DNA of 64,000 nt from CALNYS01 sp942490855 (GTDB lineage: Bacteria > Planctomycetota > Phycisphaerae > Phycisphaerales > UBA1924), in the NCBI GenBank assembly GCA_942490855.1, contig CALNYS010000001.1, forward strand, positions 372,001 to 436,000, given 5' to 3'. Made by a program: the position numbers and the translations under genes. The notes under the pieces were generated by a model. The model was not told where the DNA came from. It saw nothing but the letters and a program-made list of their open reading frames with translations, and did not search any database. This document shows, piece by piece, positions 50,604 to 59,089 of the stretch (positions are counted from its first letter, which is position 1; the number at the start of each line of letters is the position of its first letter).

Positions 50604-51722
50604 TCACCAGTCAGATTCGGAGAGCTCGAATCGACTGAGTAGCTTGTTCGGGACCTCGTCGCCGTAGATCTGACAAGCGATCGCTCGGCGTGCATCAGCC
50701 TTGATCGCATCATCGAGTTCGACCGTTCGCACCCACGAGACCCCGACACAATGCTCGCGGTCAGGGTTATTGACGTTGACTTCGTGCGGGCGCTCGAGCG
50801 GCAGGTCAACCAGCAGGCGCTTCTCGGAAGGAGAGTGGAACTGTTCCCAAGGCGTGCGAGGATGTGTCACGACGCCTGCCCCGATGTAGCCGTGACCGGT
50901 GCGGTACGCGAAGACTCGGTCTCCCACGCTGAGGTGTCTGAGTTGGCGACCGACCTTACCGCCGGCGGATACAAACCCGTACTTCCGGCAGTCGCTCCAT
51001 GAACGGGTGTTCTCCGGGCCGTCTGCCTCTCCGATGTTCACGAACCAGTACCCCGAGAACTCCTTGCTCTCTTGCCTCGATACGCGCACTCCGGCTGACT
51101 TCTCCTGCATTCTGACCTGATAGGTCTCGGCCTCAGGGAGAGGGATTACGCGGTCGACGTGGACGTACCGGTTGTCGCCCAGCACATAGGGCACGAGCCG
51201 GACGCAGTGGATGTCCATCGCTCGCTCGTTGAGCCACAGCACCGCGGTCGTCAGCTCGGTCGAGAAGCCGGCTGCCGCGAGGACGATCTGGACTTCCTGG
51301 CCGAAGCGCTCCTCGTCGGGCTGTTCCCAGCCGAGGTGATCGAGAATGTCTTGCTCTGCGTCTCTCTCGATCCCGCGCGCGCTGAGGTAACGCTCATAGG
51401 CGTTGACTGCGCGACGGAAGGTCATCTGCGAAACCATCGCTGCGTAGCGAATGGCCTGCAGCTCCATGAGCCCGCCCGTTTGCCCTCGTTTGAGCTCCAC
51501 AACAACGAGGTTTGCGTGCTCGTCGAGGCACAGGAGATCGATCCGCCGCTTGCTATCCCAGTCTGAATACTCTTCAGCGATCACCAGCCCAGCTGGGACG
51601 ATGACATCGATCGAGTCGCGGAGGAGCCGCTGGAGATCCTGACGCTCCAGGATGTTCTCAGCGGCGAAGGTGGCCGGCGCAACGTGTTCGAGGTCGTGAT
51701 CTTTCATCTGATACATGCTCAT
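50604..51722 (-). CDS. NucS-like endonuclease domain fused to a PUA/EVE-like domain
   Basis: A 372-residue protein; AAGGAG 5-10 bases before ATG 51722. The N-terminal half resembles NucS/DUF91 and related PD-(D/E)XK nucleases: RRIDLLCLDEHANLVVVELKRGQTGGLMELQAIRYAAMV gives the D...ExK core (DLLCLD...VVELKR). The C-terminal half (SGYWFVNIGEADGPENTRSWSDCRKYGFVSAGGKVGRQLRHLSVGDRVFAYRTGHGYIGAGVVT) looks like an EVE/PUA-type base-recognition domain (FxxVGDxxxxY..g.g.iG.g.V). The pairing of nuclease and modified-base reader fits a modification-dependent restriction enzyme. Neighbours are the recombinase and phage packaging genes. Confidence 0.72.
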   Translation of the reverse strand: MSMYQMKDHDLEHVAPATFAAENILERQDLQRLLRDSIDVIVPAGLVIAEEYSDWDSKRRIDLLCLDEHANLVVVELKRGQTGGLMELQAIRYAAMVSQMTFRRAVNAYERYLSARGIERDAEQDILDHLGWEQPDEERFGQEVQIVLAAAGFSTELTTAVLWLNERAMDIHCVRLVPYVLGDNRYVHVDRVIPLPEAETYQVRMQEKSAGVRVSRQESKEFSGYWFVNIGEADGPENTRSWSDCRKYGFVSAGGKVGRQLRHLSVGDRVFAYRTGHGYIGAGVVTHPRTPWEQFHSPSEKRLLVDLPLERPHEVNVNNPDREHCVGVSWVRTVELDDAIKADARRAIACQIYGDEVPNKLLSRFELSESDW

Positions 51723-51824
51723 CGAGGCTCCTTGGCGGGCGAAGCGTCGGTCGGCGCATAAAAACGGAGGCGCCGAACCAAGGTCGCTCCGGAGGCCCCC
51801 GCCAGGGGGCACGTAAGACAACAC

Positions 51825-52070
51825 ATGGCCGACGCCCCCTTGCGGGGGCGCGGTTCTGTGCTGATCTCACGTAAAGGGCCGAAGCCCGATCTGGCGGTTT
51901 CTCCGGAGACAGCAAAGACGCTCGCGCGTCGATTGAATGTCGGGCCCGGTGGGCCCGTGGAAGTGGTTCAGATCTCCTTGCGGAAGGAATACGGCGGCAC
52001 GGTACCGCCAGCTAGACGTATGAAGCTCTGTATCGGCCTGAAAGTCAAGCGGATGGCAATCAACCCATGA
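51825..52070 (+). CDS. Small protein of unknown function (possible gene)
   Basis: An 81-residue frame starting MADAPLRGRGSVLISRKGPKPDLAVSPETAKTLARRLNVGPGGPVEVVQISLRKEYGGTVPPARRMKLCIGLKVKRMAINP in content. It has a possible helical segment (SPETAKTLARRLNV) and a beta-rich rest, without recognisable domain. No Shine-Dalgarno is seen and it overlaps the TerL stop by 11 bases on the other strand. It may be a small island gene or chance. Confidence 0.35.
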   Translation: MADAPLRGRGSVLISRKGPKPDLAVSPETAKTLARRLNVGPGGPVEVVQISLRKEYGGTVPPARRMKLCIGLKVKRMAINP

Positions 52071-53637
52071 TGGTCAGCCTCGGCCGGTTGTCCTTGGCGA
52101 TGCTAACCGCCATTTCAAGGGCGTCCGGCCCATCGTCATGGGCTCCCAGCGGGAACTGCCGCAGCTGATCGAGCAGCGTCCGCTGGCCCCTCCCGAACCT
52201 CAGCCGACCTGCCGAGATAATGGACTCAAGGGACTGGATCCTGGCGTGCTTGACGCTAGTGTGGTTGACGCGGCGGATCCGGATCCGGACGGAGCGTGCG
52301 TCCGCCTCGCGCTCGAGCTGTTCGGCGAGCATCTCCTGGAATTGGTTTGTCTCCACCGCGATCTCCGTGAAGCCGTACTCGCCGGCGAGCTCAAGCACAC
52401 GGTCGATGATCTGGTTGGGCTTGCGCTTCGCGAGGTCCGCTGCGACCACGTGCAACTCATCATTCTCGCAGATGCCGAGTACCACAATTGCGGTGTCGTC
52501 GTGACGACGCGTCGGTTTCCCAAGGCTTGGATCACACGCAGCAACGATGCGCGTGTACGCGCCGGACTTTCGCTGCGAGTGAAAAGTCTCCCCGCCCTCG
52601 TCCCAGTACCGGAACGAATCAGACGAGAAGAGGCACTGCTCGGGATCGAGTGGTTCATTCTGCTTCTCGGCGTCGAAGCTCGCTTGCCCCTCGGTAAGGC
52701 GCTGCTCCATGAGCAGCTCGTAGGGCTCGCGCTCGGGCCAGAGAGCATTCGAGCCCTCGAGCATGGCGTCACGGTTGGCTTCGAAGTACGCGCGTGCCGC
52801 CTCCTTACCCATGCGTCCTTCGTGCTCGGCCCGGCCCCAGTAGATTTCTGACCACGCATCCCACAGATCCGTCCGATCCGCGAAGCTCAACACTGCTTGG
52901 TATTTCGACGCATCCCAGCCGGGTGACTGGTTCGGATCAAGCAGGCGCGCGAGCAGGCTGTCGTAGTGCAGCACCGTTCCGATGACGACAACGTTTGCGC
53001 CGGGAGCAACGGCTTTGAGAAGCGTCTTGGCAAACCACTCCCTGGTCTTTTCCCGCTGCTCGGCGGACTGACACGCCTCGAGCTCCTCGAGGTCGTCGAC
53101 GACGATCAGACTGGGGCGGTTCGGGCCTTCTCTGAGCCCGCGGATCTTCTGACCGGATCCCAGAGCGTGAACGTGCGAGTTCCCTGACAGCCGGATCTTG
53201 TAATCACGCCATGGAGCGTTGCGCCTTCTCTTCTCGCCGCAACACTCGGGGAAATCCTCTGCGAGTAACGGATTACCCGCGATCTCCTCGCGGATGTGCT
53301 TGAGGTGCTGCGCGGCCTGCTCTTTGGTCGCCGAGATGATGAGCGCGTAGCGCTCTCGCCCCGAGAGCATGGACCAAAGCACGAATCCAAGCGTAACGAC
53401 CGTGCTCTTAGCGTGTCCGCGCGGGGCGGCGACAGCGACGCGGCCGTTTCGGGCGCTGGAGATCTCCGCAAGCGACCGGAAGAGGTCCACGTGCATCGGT
53501 GATGGCTCCTCCGTGAAGCAATGCCGGAGGTAGATCTGGCAGAAGTGGTACGGGCTGCGCAAAGCTCTTTCGCGCCGCAGCGAGCGGACGCTTGCCTGGA
53601 GGCGGAGTAGCTCGGCGCTCTCGGCGAGTTCGTTCAT
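52060..53637 (-). CDS. Phage terminase large subunit
   Basis: A 525-residue protein from ATG 53637. ATPase: VAVAAPRGHAKSTVVTLGFVLWSML (Walker A-like GHAKST) and SLIVVDDLEELEACQ (Walker B). NVVVIGTVLHYDSLLARL is motif III. Nuclease: IVAACDPSLGKPTRRHDDTAIVVLG (RNase H-like first Asp), ITEIAVETNQFQ-like (GFTEIAVETNQFQEML), and HDDGPDALEMAV near the end. This is the Terminase_6-type large subunit that packages phage DNA. Its start overlaps the small-terminase-like gene (ATGA). No portal or capsid gene follows to the left. Confidence 0.9.
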   Translation of the reverse strand: MNELAESAELLRLQASVRSLRRERALRSPYHFCQIYLRHCFTEEPSPMHVDLFRSLAEISSARNGRVAVAAPRGHAKSTVVTLGFVLWSMLSGRERYALIISATKEQAAQHLKHIREEIAGNPLLAEDFPECCGEKRRRNAPWRDYKIRLSGNSHVHALGSGQKIRGLREGPNRPSLIVVDDLEELEACQSAEQREKTREWFAKTLLKAVAPGANVVVIGTVLHYDSLLARLLDPNQSPGWDASKYQAVLSFADRTDLWDAWSEIYWGRAEHEGRMGKEAARAYFEANRDAMLEGSNALWPEREPYELLMEQRLTEGQASFDAEKQNEPLDPEQCLFSSDSFRYWDEGGETFHSQRKSGAYTRIVAACDPSLGKPTRRHDDTAIVVLGICENDELHVVAADLAKRKPNQIIDRVLELAGEYGFTEIAVETNQFQEMLAEQLEREADARSVRIRIRRVNHTSVKHARIQSLESIISAGRLRFGRGQRTLLDQLRQFPLGAHDDGPDALEMAVSIAKDNRPRLTIMG

Positions 53638-54230
53638 GACTCCTCTCCCCATTCGCCGGACTCGTCTGAAGCAACCGGTGCATCGAGGCTGAGACGCTGG
53701 CACTTGTCGTCGAGCGAAGCAAGCTCTGCGATCTGGGCTTTGAGCTCTTCGAGCTTCGGGGGCACGAGCTCGACAGTCGCGTCGATCCTCTGCGCCGCAG
53801 ATGGCAGGTACCCCATGCCCTGCAGCGCTTGGATAAGCTTTGCCTCGCTCTCGACGAGCACTCGGCACGCGTCGATCTTGTCTGACGGCGAGGCACGCTC
53901 GTCTCGTATAACCCGGCGCAGCGCGCTGTCGGCGTAGTCGACCTTGGCGAGCATCCTGCCAGCGATGAGATTGGCAAGCCCCGGATCCCGTTCGAGCATG
54001 TTCTTCTCGGCGATCTCGGCGCGGTACCGTCGCACTGAGCGGTCGTCGACATCGAGGAGCTTGGCGATCTCGATAGGGCGCATGCCCTCGCCGAGGAAAT
54101 ACTCCGTGCACGCCAATCGCTCCGTCTTCGACAGGCCCTCCGGTTTGACGGAGCCCTCTTGAAGCCCACGGACAAGATCCAGCACGCGGCGCGCACCGTC
54201 CGATTCTGGGTGTAGTTGATCCTGGTTCAT
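53634..54230 (-). CDS. Small-terminase-like HTH protein
   Basis: A 198-residue protein. The N-terminal part has a helix-turn-helix (LACTEYFLGEGMRPIEIAKLLDVDDRSVRRYRAEI). A helical oligomerisation region follows (LANLIAGRMLAKVDYADSALRRVIRDERASPSDKIDACRVLVESEAKLIQALQGMG) and an acidic tail. Small subunits of phage terminases have this layout, and it is encoded immediately before TerL, overlapping by 4 bases. It likely recognises pac DNA. The family assignment is from context. Confidence 0.7.
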   Translation of the reverse strand: MNQDQLHPESDGARRVLDLVRGLQEGSVKPEGLSKTERLACTEYFLGEGMRPIEIAKLLDVDDRSVRRYRAEIAEKNMLERDPGLANLIAGRMLAKVDYADSALRRVIRDERASPSDKIDACRVLVESEAKLIQALQGMGYLPSAAQRIDATVELVPPKLEELKAQIAELASLDDKCQRLSLDAPVASDESGEWGEES

Positions 54231-55498
54231 GCCGCGTCCTCCCGAGCGGCCGTCAAGACGCCGTACTTCTCGACCAGTTCATCCCCTGCGGCTGCCTCGC
54301 CGACGTACTCGATCCACCGCCTGACGATCAGGTCGCAGTAGCGCGGGTCTCGTTCGATTGCGAAGCACCGCCGGCCGAGCCGCTGGGCGGCGATGACCTG
54401 CGTCCCCGAGCCCGCGAAGGGATCGAAGCAGATCTCCCCCGGGCGGGTGTGCTGGCGCATCGGGATCTCGAAGAGTTCGAGCGGCTTGGGTGTGGGGTGA
54501 TCGGTACGGTCTGCGCCACTAGGAGAGGGGAAACGCCAGACCGTGGACGGCTTGTCGTCAGCGCGCCGTGGCGGCGGGTACCCCTGCTTCCACCCCATCA
54601 GGCAAGGCTCGTGCGCCCACCCGTACCACGAGCGCCCGGGCGTCGGTCGCTGTTTGTCCCAGATAATCTGGCAGTGGGGGAGCACGCCGAGGCGCTCCCA
54701 CGCGTCGAAGAGCAGGGGGGCGTTCCGGCTGGCGTGCCAGCAATACCACGCGGCATCTGGCTTGAGCGCGTGCTCGGCCGCGATTTCCGTGAACAGCTCG
54801 TAGAGATCCGGCTGCAGCGCGGCGTCGTCCCACGACTTGGACTGGTAGCCGACCAAGTAGGGGGGGTCGGTCGCGAAGAGCTGAGCGCGATCGTTCTTCA
54901 TGAAGGCGCGCACGGTGTCGGGATCGGTCGAGTCACCGCAGCACAGGCGGTGCGCCGTCCTTGGTTCAGCACCGAGCGTAAGGATGTCCCCGGGCTTGGT
55001 GATCGCGGACTCGACGGGCTGTTCGAGGGCTCGCTCCTCCGCGGCCGGCTGATCGAAGGACTCAGGCTTGGGATCTGGTCCGAGCCCCGCAGCGACTTTG
55101 GCGAGCAACGAGTCTGTCTCGGGCAGATCGAATCCGGTGACTTCGATATCGAGTCCCTCAACGCCGACGAGATCGGTGAGGAGTTCGGCCAGCTTGGACT
55201 CGTTCCACTCGCCCTGGATTTTGTTCAGAGCGATGTTAAGCGCCTTCTCTTGTTCGACCGGGAGGTCGACGACGCTGACCGTCGTCTCGGTTACCCCGCG
55301 CTCGATGAGCACCTTGAGGCGCTGGTGGCCGCCCACGAGGTGGCCCGTGCGGCGATTCCAGACGAGCGGTTCAACGAGGCCGAACTCCTCGTAGCTCTTG
55401 GCGAGGCGTTCGTACATCGGGTCGCCGGGCTGGAGGTCCCGGCGTGGGTTGTAGGCGGCGGGGTTGAGTTCACTGAGAGGGCGTACTTCGAGTCGCAT
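54227..55498 (-). CDS. ParB-like nuclease domain fused to DNA methyltransferase
   Basis: A 423-residue protein. The start at 55498 has GGAG about 7 bases upstream; an in-frame ATG at 55510 is weaker. The N-terminus is ParB/Srx-like: VRPLSELNPAAYNPRRDL, FGLVEPLVWNRRTGHLVGGHQRLKVLIERG (GxHR-type GGHQR). The C-terminal part is a gamma/beta-class methyltransferase: ATDPPYLVGY (DPPY catalytic motif), then DHPTPKPLELFEIPMRQHTRPGEICFDPFAGSGTQVIAAQRLGRRCFAIERDPRYCDLIVRRW (motif I FxGSGT). It should methylate adenine N6 or cytosine N4. Such fusions sit next to terminase genes in many phages. It overlaps the small-terminase gene. Confidence 0.9.
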   Translation of the reverse strand: MRLEVRPLSELNPAAYNPRRDLQPGDPMYERLAKSYEEFGLVEPLVWNRRTGHLVGGHQRLKVLIERGVTETTVSVVDLPVEQEKALNIALNKIQGEWNESKLAELLTDLVGVEGLDIEVTGFDLPETDSLLAKVAAGLGPDPKPESFDQPAAEERALEQPVESAITKPGDILTLGAEPRTAHRLCCGDSTDPDTVRAFMKNDRAQLFATDPPYLVGYQSKSWDDAALQPDLYELFTEIAAEHALKPDAAWYCWHASRNAPLLFDAWERLGVLPHCQIIWDKQRPTPGRSWYGWAHEPCLMGWKQGYPPPRRADDKPSTVWRFPSPSGADRTDHPTPKPLELFEIPMRQHTRPGEICFDPFAGSGTQVIAAQRLGRRCFAIERDPRYCDLIVRRWIEYVGEAAAGDELVEKYGVLTAAREDAA

Positions 55499-55596
55499 GA
55501 TGGTCTCCATGGAGGTTGATGTCCTTGGAGATCACATTGCCGCACCCTGGAGAATTATCGAGTACGGCGACCGTACGCAGAGCGGTCGCATGGTCT

Positions 55597-56100
55597 TCAG
55601 TAGCCCATGTCCGTAGGCGGCGGCGCGTCTGGGCGGTGATACCCGTGCCCAGGGGTGTGCACGATCTCATAGCCTTTGGCCTCGATCCGCCTAATGATTT
55701 GGCGGATGGCTTCCTGACTCTCAATGTTCTGGTCTACTTCCAGCGCTAGCTGTTTAAGCGTCAGCTCTCGGTTTGCGAGTGCGTACCAGGTCTCTTGTTG
55801 CCGCGACGAGAGGCGAGCTCGGCAGCTCGTCTGTGCTGATGGGCTAGAAACGCCGCGCTCCGAAAGGTCAATGATGGCGTCATTCGTGACCATCTTGTTT
55901 GAGTGCAACAGTTTTGGCTGGCCCGTACGAGCTATTCCTTTGTCGAAAGACTCTGACAGCACGCAAAGCGTCGGTCCGAGTCGATCTCCAACGTGATTCA
56001 GGCCGGTACTAACCAGCCCAATCAGCATGCCGTAGGCTTCTGCAGCTTGCTTCAGTGTAAAGGGGGCTGGTTCGTCCGATCGTTTCTCAGGCGCGGGCAT
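55597..56100 (-). CDS. Winged-helix-like protein of unknown function
   Basis: A 167-residue protein beginning MPAPEKRSDEPAPFTLKQAAEAYGMLIGLV. AGGAG stands very close to ATG 56100; GTG 56124 is an alternative. The last 60 residues (LSSRQQETWYALANRELTLKQLALEVDQNIESQEAIRQIIRRIEAKGYEIVHTPGHGYHR) look like a winged helix. TATACT about 28 bases before the start may be a -10 box. The first gene upstream of the ParB-methyltransferase; it may be the regulator of the packaging module. It is the last gene of planctomycete-island character before the patchwork region. Confidence 0.6.
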   Translation of the reverse strand: MPAPEKRSDEPAPFTLKQAAEAYGMLIGLVSTGLNHVGDRLGPTLCVLSESFDKGIARTGQPKLLHSNKMVTNDAIIDLSERGVSSPSAQTSCRARLSSRQQETWYALANRELTLKQLALEVDQNIESQEAIRQIIRRIEAKGYEIVHTPGHGYHRPDAPPPTDMGY

Positions 56101-56136
56101 TACTCCTCGACTTTCTTGGACCACTACAAGTATAGC

Positions 56137-56728
56137 CTATGACCCCGTGACCGGCCTTCCCAAGATCTGAATGCCCCCTCGCACCACGACCATTGCGACG
56201 ATCAAACCGACCACCAGATCAGGGATGCGGTTGTTTAATACCATCACGAGCAGCCCTGCGACGATGACACCAGTGTTCGCGATCACATCATTCTTGGAGA
56301 AGATCCAGGACGCACGCATGTGTGCTCCACCGTCACGGTGCATTGAAATGAGCCGAAGACAGATGAGGTTCGCAGCAAGAGCGACGGCCCCGGCTCCGAT
56401 CATCAGGTGACTCGTGGGCTCGCTGCCGAACACCGCACGGCGGATGACCTCGACCAGAACTCCGAGACCCAATGCGATCTGAAAAACACCGCTCACTCGC
56501 GCTTGCGGTCTGCTGCGTGCCGCCGGACCGGCTCGTCGCATACAACGCGATGCCATACACCGCGGTATCGGCCAGCATGTCAAGCGAATCGGCCAGTAAC
56601 GCAGTGGACTCTGCGATCCATCCAACGATCACCTCGGCAAGGAACATCACGCCGTTGATCGTGAGCAGCATTACGAGCGTTCGCTGCTCCAGCCCGACGG
56701 CCTCCTCTGCGCAGTCGCACCCGCTCAC
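56137..56728 (-). pseudogene. CDF-type cation efflux protein split by one frameshift
   Basis: A GTG (56728, GGAG 9 bases upstream) begins VSGCDCAEEAVGLEQRTLVMLLTINGVMFLAEVIVGWIAESTALLADSLDMLADTAVYGIALYA, with the AxxLADSLDMLAD zinc-site motif of cation diffusion facilitators. At about 56530-56543 the frame must change; the next frame continues RRAGPAARSRPQARVSGVFQIALGLGVLVEVIRRAVFG and ends PDLVVGLIVAMVVVRGGIQIL. Jointly about 196 residues with six helices, as in short CDF proteins next to RND metal pumps. The start overlaps the end of the CzcA-type gene. Confidence 0.8.
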
Positions 56729-57910
56729 AGATCACGCTCCGCGTGCGCATCCTCCGGTTTTGTTGCATAAAGACGGATGCGATGACCGGAAGAACGAACA
56801 ATGTGAGGAGCGTCGACGTGACCATGCCGCCTATGACTACCGTTGCCAAGGGTCGCTGGATCTCGCTACCAACGCCTGTTGCGATCGCCATCGGTATAAA
56901 TCCGGCGATATCCGTGACGGCGGTCGCGAGCACGGGCTGGAGGCGGGTTTTCGAAGCCGCAATGATCGCGACCTTGCTCTGCTGGCCAGTGTTGAGTGTG
57001 TCGCGGATCGCGGTGATCAGTCGATCTGCCCGTTGAACTGCACAGCGATGCCCGTCGGTGCCATAAACCCGACTGCGGCAGCGCTGAATGGGATGTCTCG
57101 CCACCACAACGCGAAGATCGCACCGACCGCAGCAAAGGGGATGCATGTGTAGATGATGACGACATCCCGCAGACTGTTCAGGCTGAAGTACAGCAGAAAA
57201 AACACCATGAGCAAGACCGCAGGCACGACGATGATCAGCGGGTCCTGGCACGTTCAAGTTCTCAAACTGCCCGCCCCATTCGAGCACGTAGCCCTCGGGC
57301 AACGCGACCCGTGCATCGATGGCTGCCCTTGCTTCATTGACAAACGACGCTGGGTCTCTTCCGCTGACGTTCGACTGCACGCGGATGAGTCTTCTGCTCC
57401 ACTCGCGGTTGATCGTGGCCGATCCTTCCGGAGAGATCGACCGAGGCCAGGGACGCGAGCGGCACCGCAACGCCCCCCTCGGTCGGAATACGAACCGACG
57501 ACACTGCTGCCACATCTTCTCTGAACGTCGACGGCAACCTGACGACAAGCAGGAAAACACGCTGGCCCTCAAATACCTCGCCGACGCGGATCCCACCGAT
57601 CGCTTCAACGAAATCCAACACCTCGCTAGCGGCGACGCCGTAGCGGGCAACGCGGGATTGGTCGACGGAGACGGACAGCGACGGCTGCCCCGTGATCTGA
57701 TCGACCGAGATATCACAGGCGCCTGGGATATCCAGGAGCACGCGGCGTTTGTCGTCGGCGATTCGGAGCAACTCGTCGAAATCGTCGCCGAAGATTTTGA
57801 TGCCGATATCCGACCGGATGCCCGAGACCATCTCGTTCATGCGCATCTCGATCGGCTGCGTGAACACCATGTTGACACCGGGGAAGAAAGCAATACCGAC
57901 TCCGTAGACA
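56725..57910 (-). pseudogene. CzcA/CusA-type RND efflux pump, truncated and multiply frameshifted
   Basis: Fragments in at least three frames add up to the C-terminal 40% of a heavy-metal RND pump. In order: PGVNMVFTQPIEMRMNEMVSGIRSDIGIKIFGDDFDEL and GQPSLSVSVDQSRVARYGV (57.9-57.45 kb); after a slip at about 57430, SATINREWSRRLIRVQSNVSGRD and PEGYVLEWGGQFENL; after one at about 57245, IIVVPAVLLMVFFLLYFSLNSL and GFMAPTGIAVQFNG; after one near 57025, LQPVLATAVTDIAGFIPMAIATGVGSEIQRPLATVVIGGMVTSTLLTLFVLP; a last slip near 56765 gives the C-terminal ...ATKPEDAHAERDL. The N-terminal 60% is missing. Four separate slips make decay or a poor assembly both possible. Confidence 0.82.
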
Positions 57911-58430
57911 AGAGCCTTGATTATTCCAACCTGTAAGTCTCCTTTTGGCAATTCGCAGATAATTTTCCAAGCTCGGTTCCCTGATGATAGACACAAAATC
58001 GACTTGAAAAAAGCTGTAGCTGAACAAAATTAGGAGTGGCAATACACAAAAAGCGGTGATAAAAAGGATGTTTGGGCCGGCCAGAGGAGCAGGGTGAGGC
58101 GCCGCTGCCGATCTAAGCGTTTGAGTTTCACTCGTTCTCCCTTTCTCCCCGGCGAGGGAACCGTCGACAATGCGGCATCGATCTTTTTTAACTGTCAGAG
58201 TTATGGTCTCTCCCTCCCGGGTAGCGACACTGTGATCCAGCTTGGCCACCAGCCGCTGTTGACCAATTTCCACCTCAACCAGCTTTACACTTCCCTGGAA
58301 AATGACATGTATCACCTTCGCTTCGAGGGATATGTCATCATCTTCTGCAGTATCTGCCACTGCCTCGAAATCCTCGGCACGAATGCACAGGCAGCAAGGC
58401 AACTTGGCGCACTTCGCGCACAATCTGAGC
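57900..58430 (-). pseudogene. Fragments of a polyamine-type ABC transporter (ATPase C-term, permease N-term)
   Basis: From 58430 the frame reads CIRAEDFEAVADTAEDDDISLEAKVIHVIFQGSVKLVEVEIGQQRLVAKLDHS, a TOBE domain as at the end of PotA-type ATPases. A permease start in another frame follows (GTG AAA: VKLKRLDRQRRLTLLLWPA); after a slip it continues GPNILFITAFCVLPLLILFSYSFFQVDFVSIIREPSLENYLRI, the first helix and periplasmic lead of a PotB-type permease, and breaks off near 57.9 kb at the junction with the RND fragment. These 530 bases are visibly more AT-rich than both flanks. Neither gene is complete. Confidence 0.65.
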
Positions 58431-58478
58431 CGGGGCCAGGAAACTAGCACAAATCTAGCACAGTCCCCGATCAGGCAA

Positions 58479-58512
58479 GAAAAAAGCGGTTCGACTGATG
58501 TCGTAACCGCTT
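58479..58512 (-). terminator. Intrinsic terminator behind the tRNA-Arg fragment
   Basis: AAGCGGTTCGAC (58484-58495) pairs with GTCG-AACCGCTT (58500-58512, one bulged T) around TGAT. Six or seven A at 58479-58485 give a T run on the minus strand. It lies 18 bases beyond the tRNA-Arg 3' end in the tRNA's direction, so it is its natural terminator. Confidence 0.82.
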
Positions 58513-58529
58513 GAAATTCATGACTTAAT

Positions 58530-58580
58530 TGGCGCGCCCGGAGAGATTCGAACTCCCGACCACCTGGTTCGTAGCCAATA
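58530..58580 (-). other. 3' part of tRNA-Arg (ACG), candidate attachment site
   Basis: Read on the minus strand the sequence contains an anticodon loop CTACGAA (anticodon ACG), variable loop, T-arm GGGAG-TTCGAAT-CTCTC and 3' strand ending in an encoded CCA (58532-58530). The D-arm and the 5' acceptor strand are absent to the right, where the sequence is unrelated. This is the typical remnant left at one end of an element integrated into a tRNA 3' end. The element lies to the right; the tRNA's own terminator lies to the left. Confidence 0.75.
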
Positions 58581-59089
58581 GACCCTCATACCGCTCCTTT
58601 CAAATCAACCAGTTAGCACATGCCGCCCCGCGCTAATTGGCCTCCACGTGACACAAATGACCCCAACGTGACCGCAGCGCGTCACGCTGGAGTCACGTTG
58701 TGCCTCCGTTGACGTTCACCGAAAACGCCGCGAGAAACGTTACTCAGCTCTTGTCGCTCAGCGACCGCTCGGGTCGAACGAGCTGAGCTCGCGTTCTATC
58801 GCGGGCTGTGTTCGGACAAGGTGAACATTTCCGCGTCCGCGACGCGGTCAGCTACCCCGCGCCTAAAGTTGGTGCTCTGCGAGCCCGATCTGCGGATGTC
58901 CTCTACTGATAGGAGAAATGCCGACCAATGGACAAGTAACGATTGCACGCAACTCAACTCGCGGCGTGCGGTGGCACGAATTACGCGCGGACAAGAATCC
59001 GAAGCACACCTTGCCGTATGTCCGGCAGGTTGATTGGTCACAGTCGAAGGTTGTGACGAGAAATTACCAGTAGTCATCAGGAGGGCACG
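58578..59089. other. Non-coding left end of the conjugative element
   Basis: About 510 bases without a convincing gene. It holds the ACGTGAC repeats at 58646-58698 and, at 58753-58790, a GAGCGAC/GTCGCTC-like imperfect inverted segment (TTGTCGCTCAGCGACCGCTCG...GAACGAGCTGAGCTCG). A frame at 58821-59033 is open but has no sign of being a gene. Confidence 0.45.
58646..58698. repeat. Paired direct and inverted ACGTGAC repeats near the tRNA remnant
   Basis: ACGTGAC occurs at 58646-58652 and 58666-58672 (20 bp apart). Its complement occurs as GTCACGC (58681-58687) and GTCACGT (58692-58698), 11 bp apart. Two direct and two inverted copies 65-120 bases from the tRNA fragment look like arm-type binding sites for an integrase or excisionase. 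Confidence 0.55.

Noticed and set aside
58530..58600. A complete tRNA-Arg gene
   Set aside because: Only anticodon arm, T-arm and 3' strand can be drawn; no D-arm or matching 5' acceptor strand follows in the right place.
58821..59033. A 70-residue gene before the XRE regulator
   Set aside because: No ribosome site, no domain, and the region carries the element's end repeats; probably chance.
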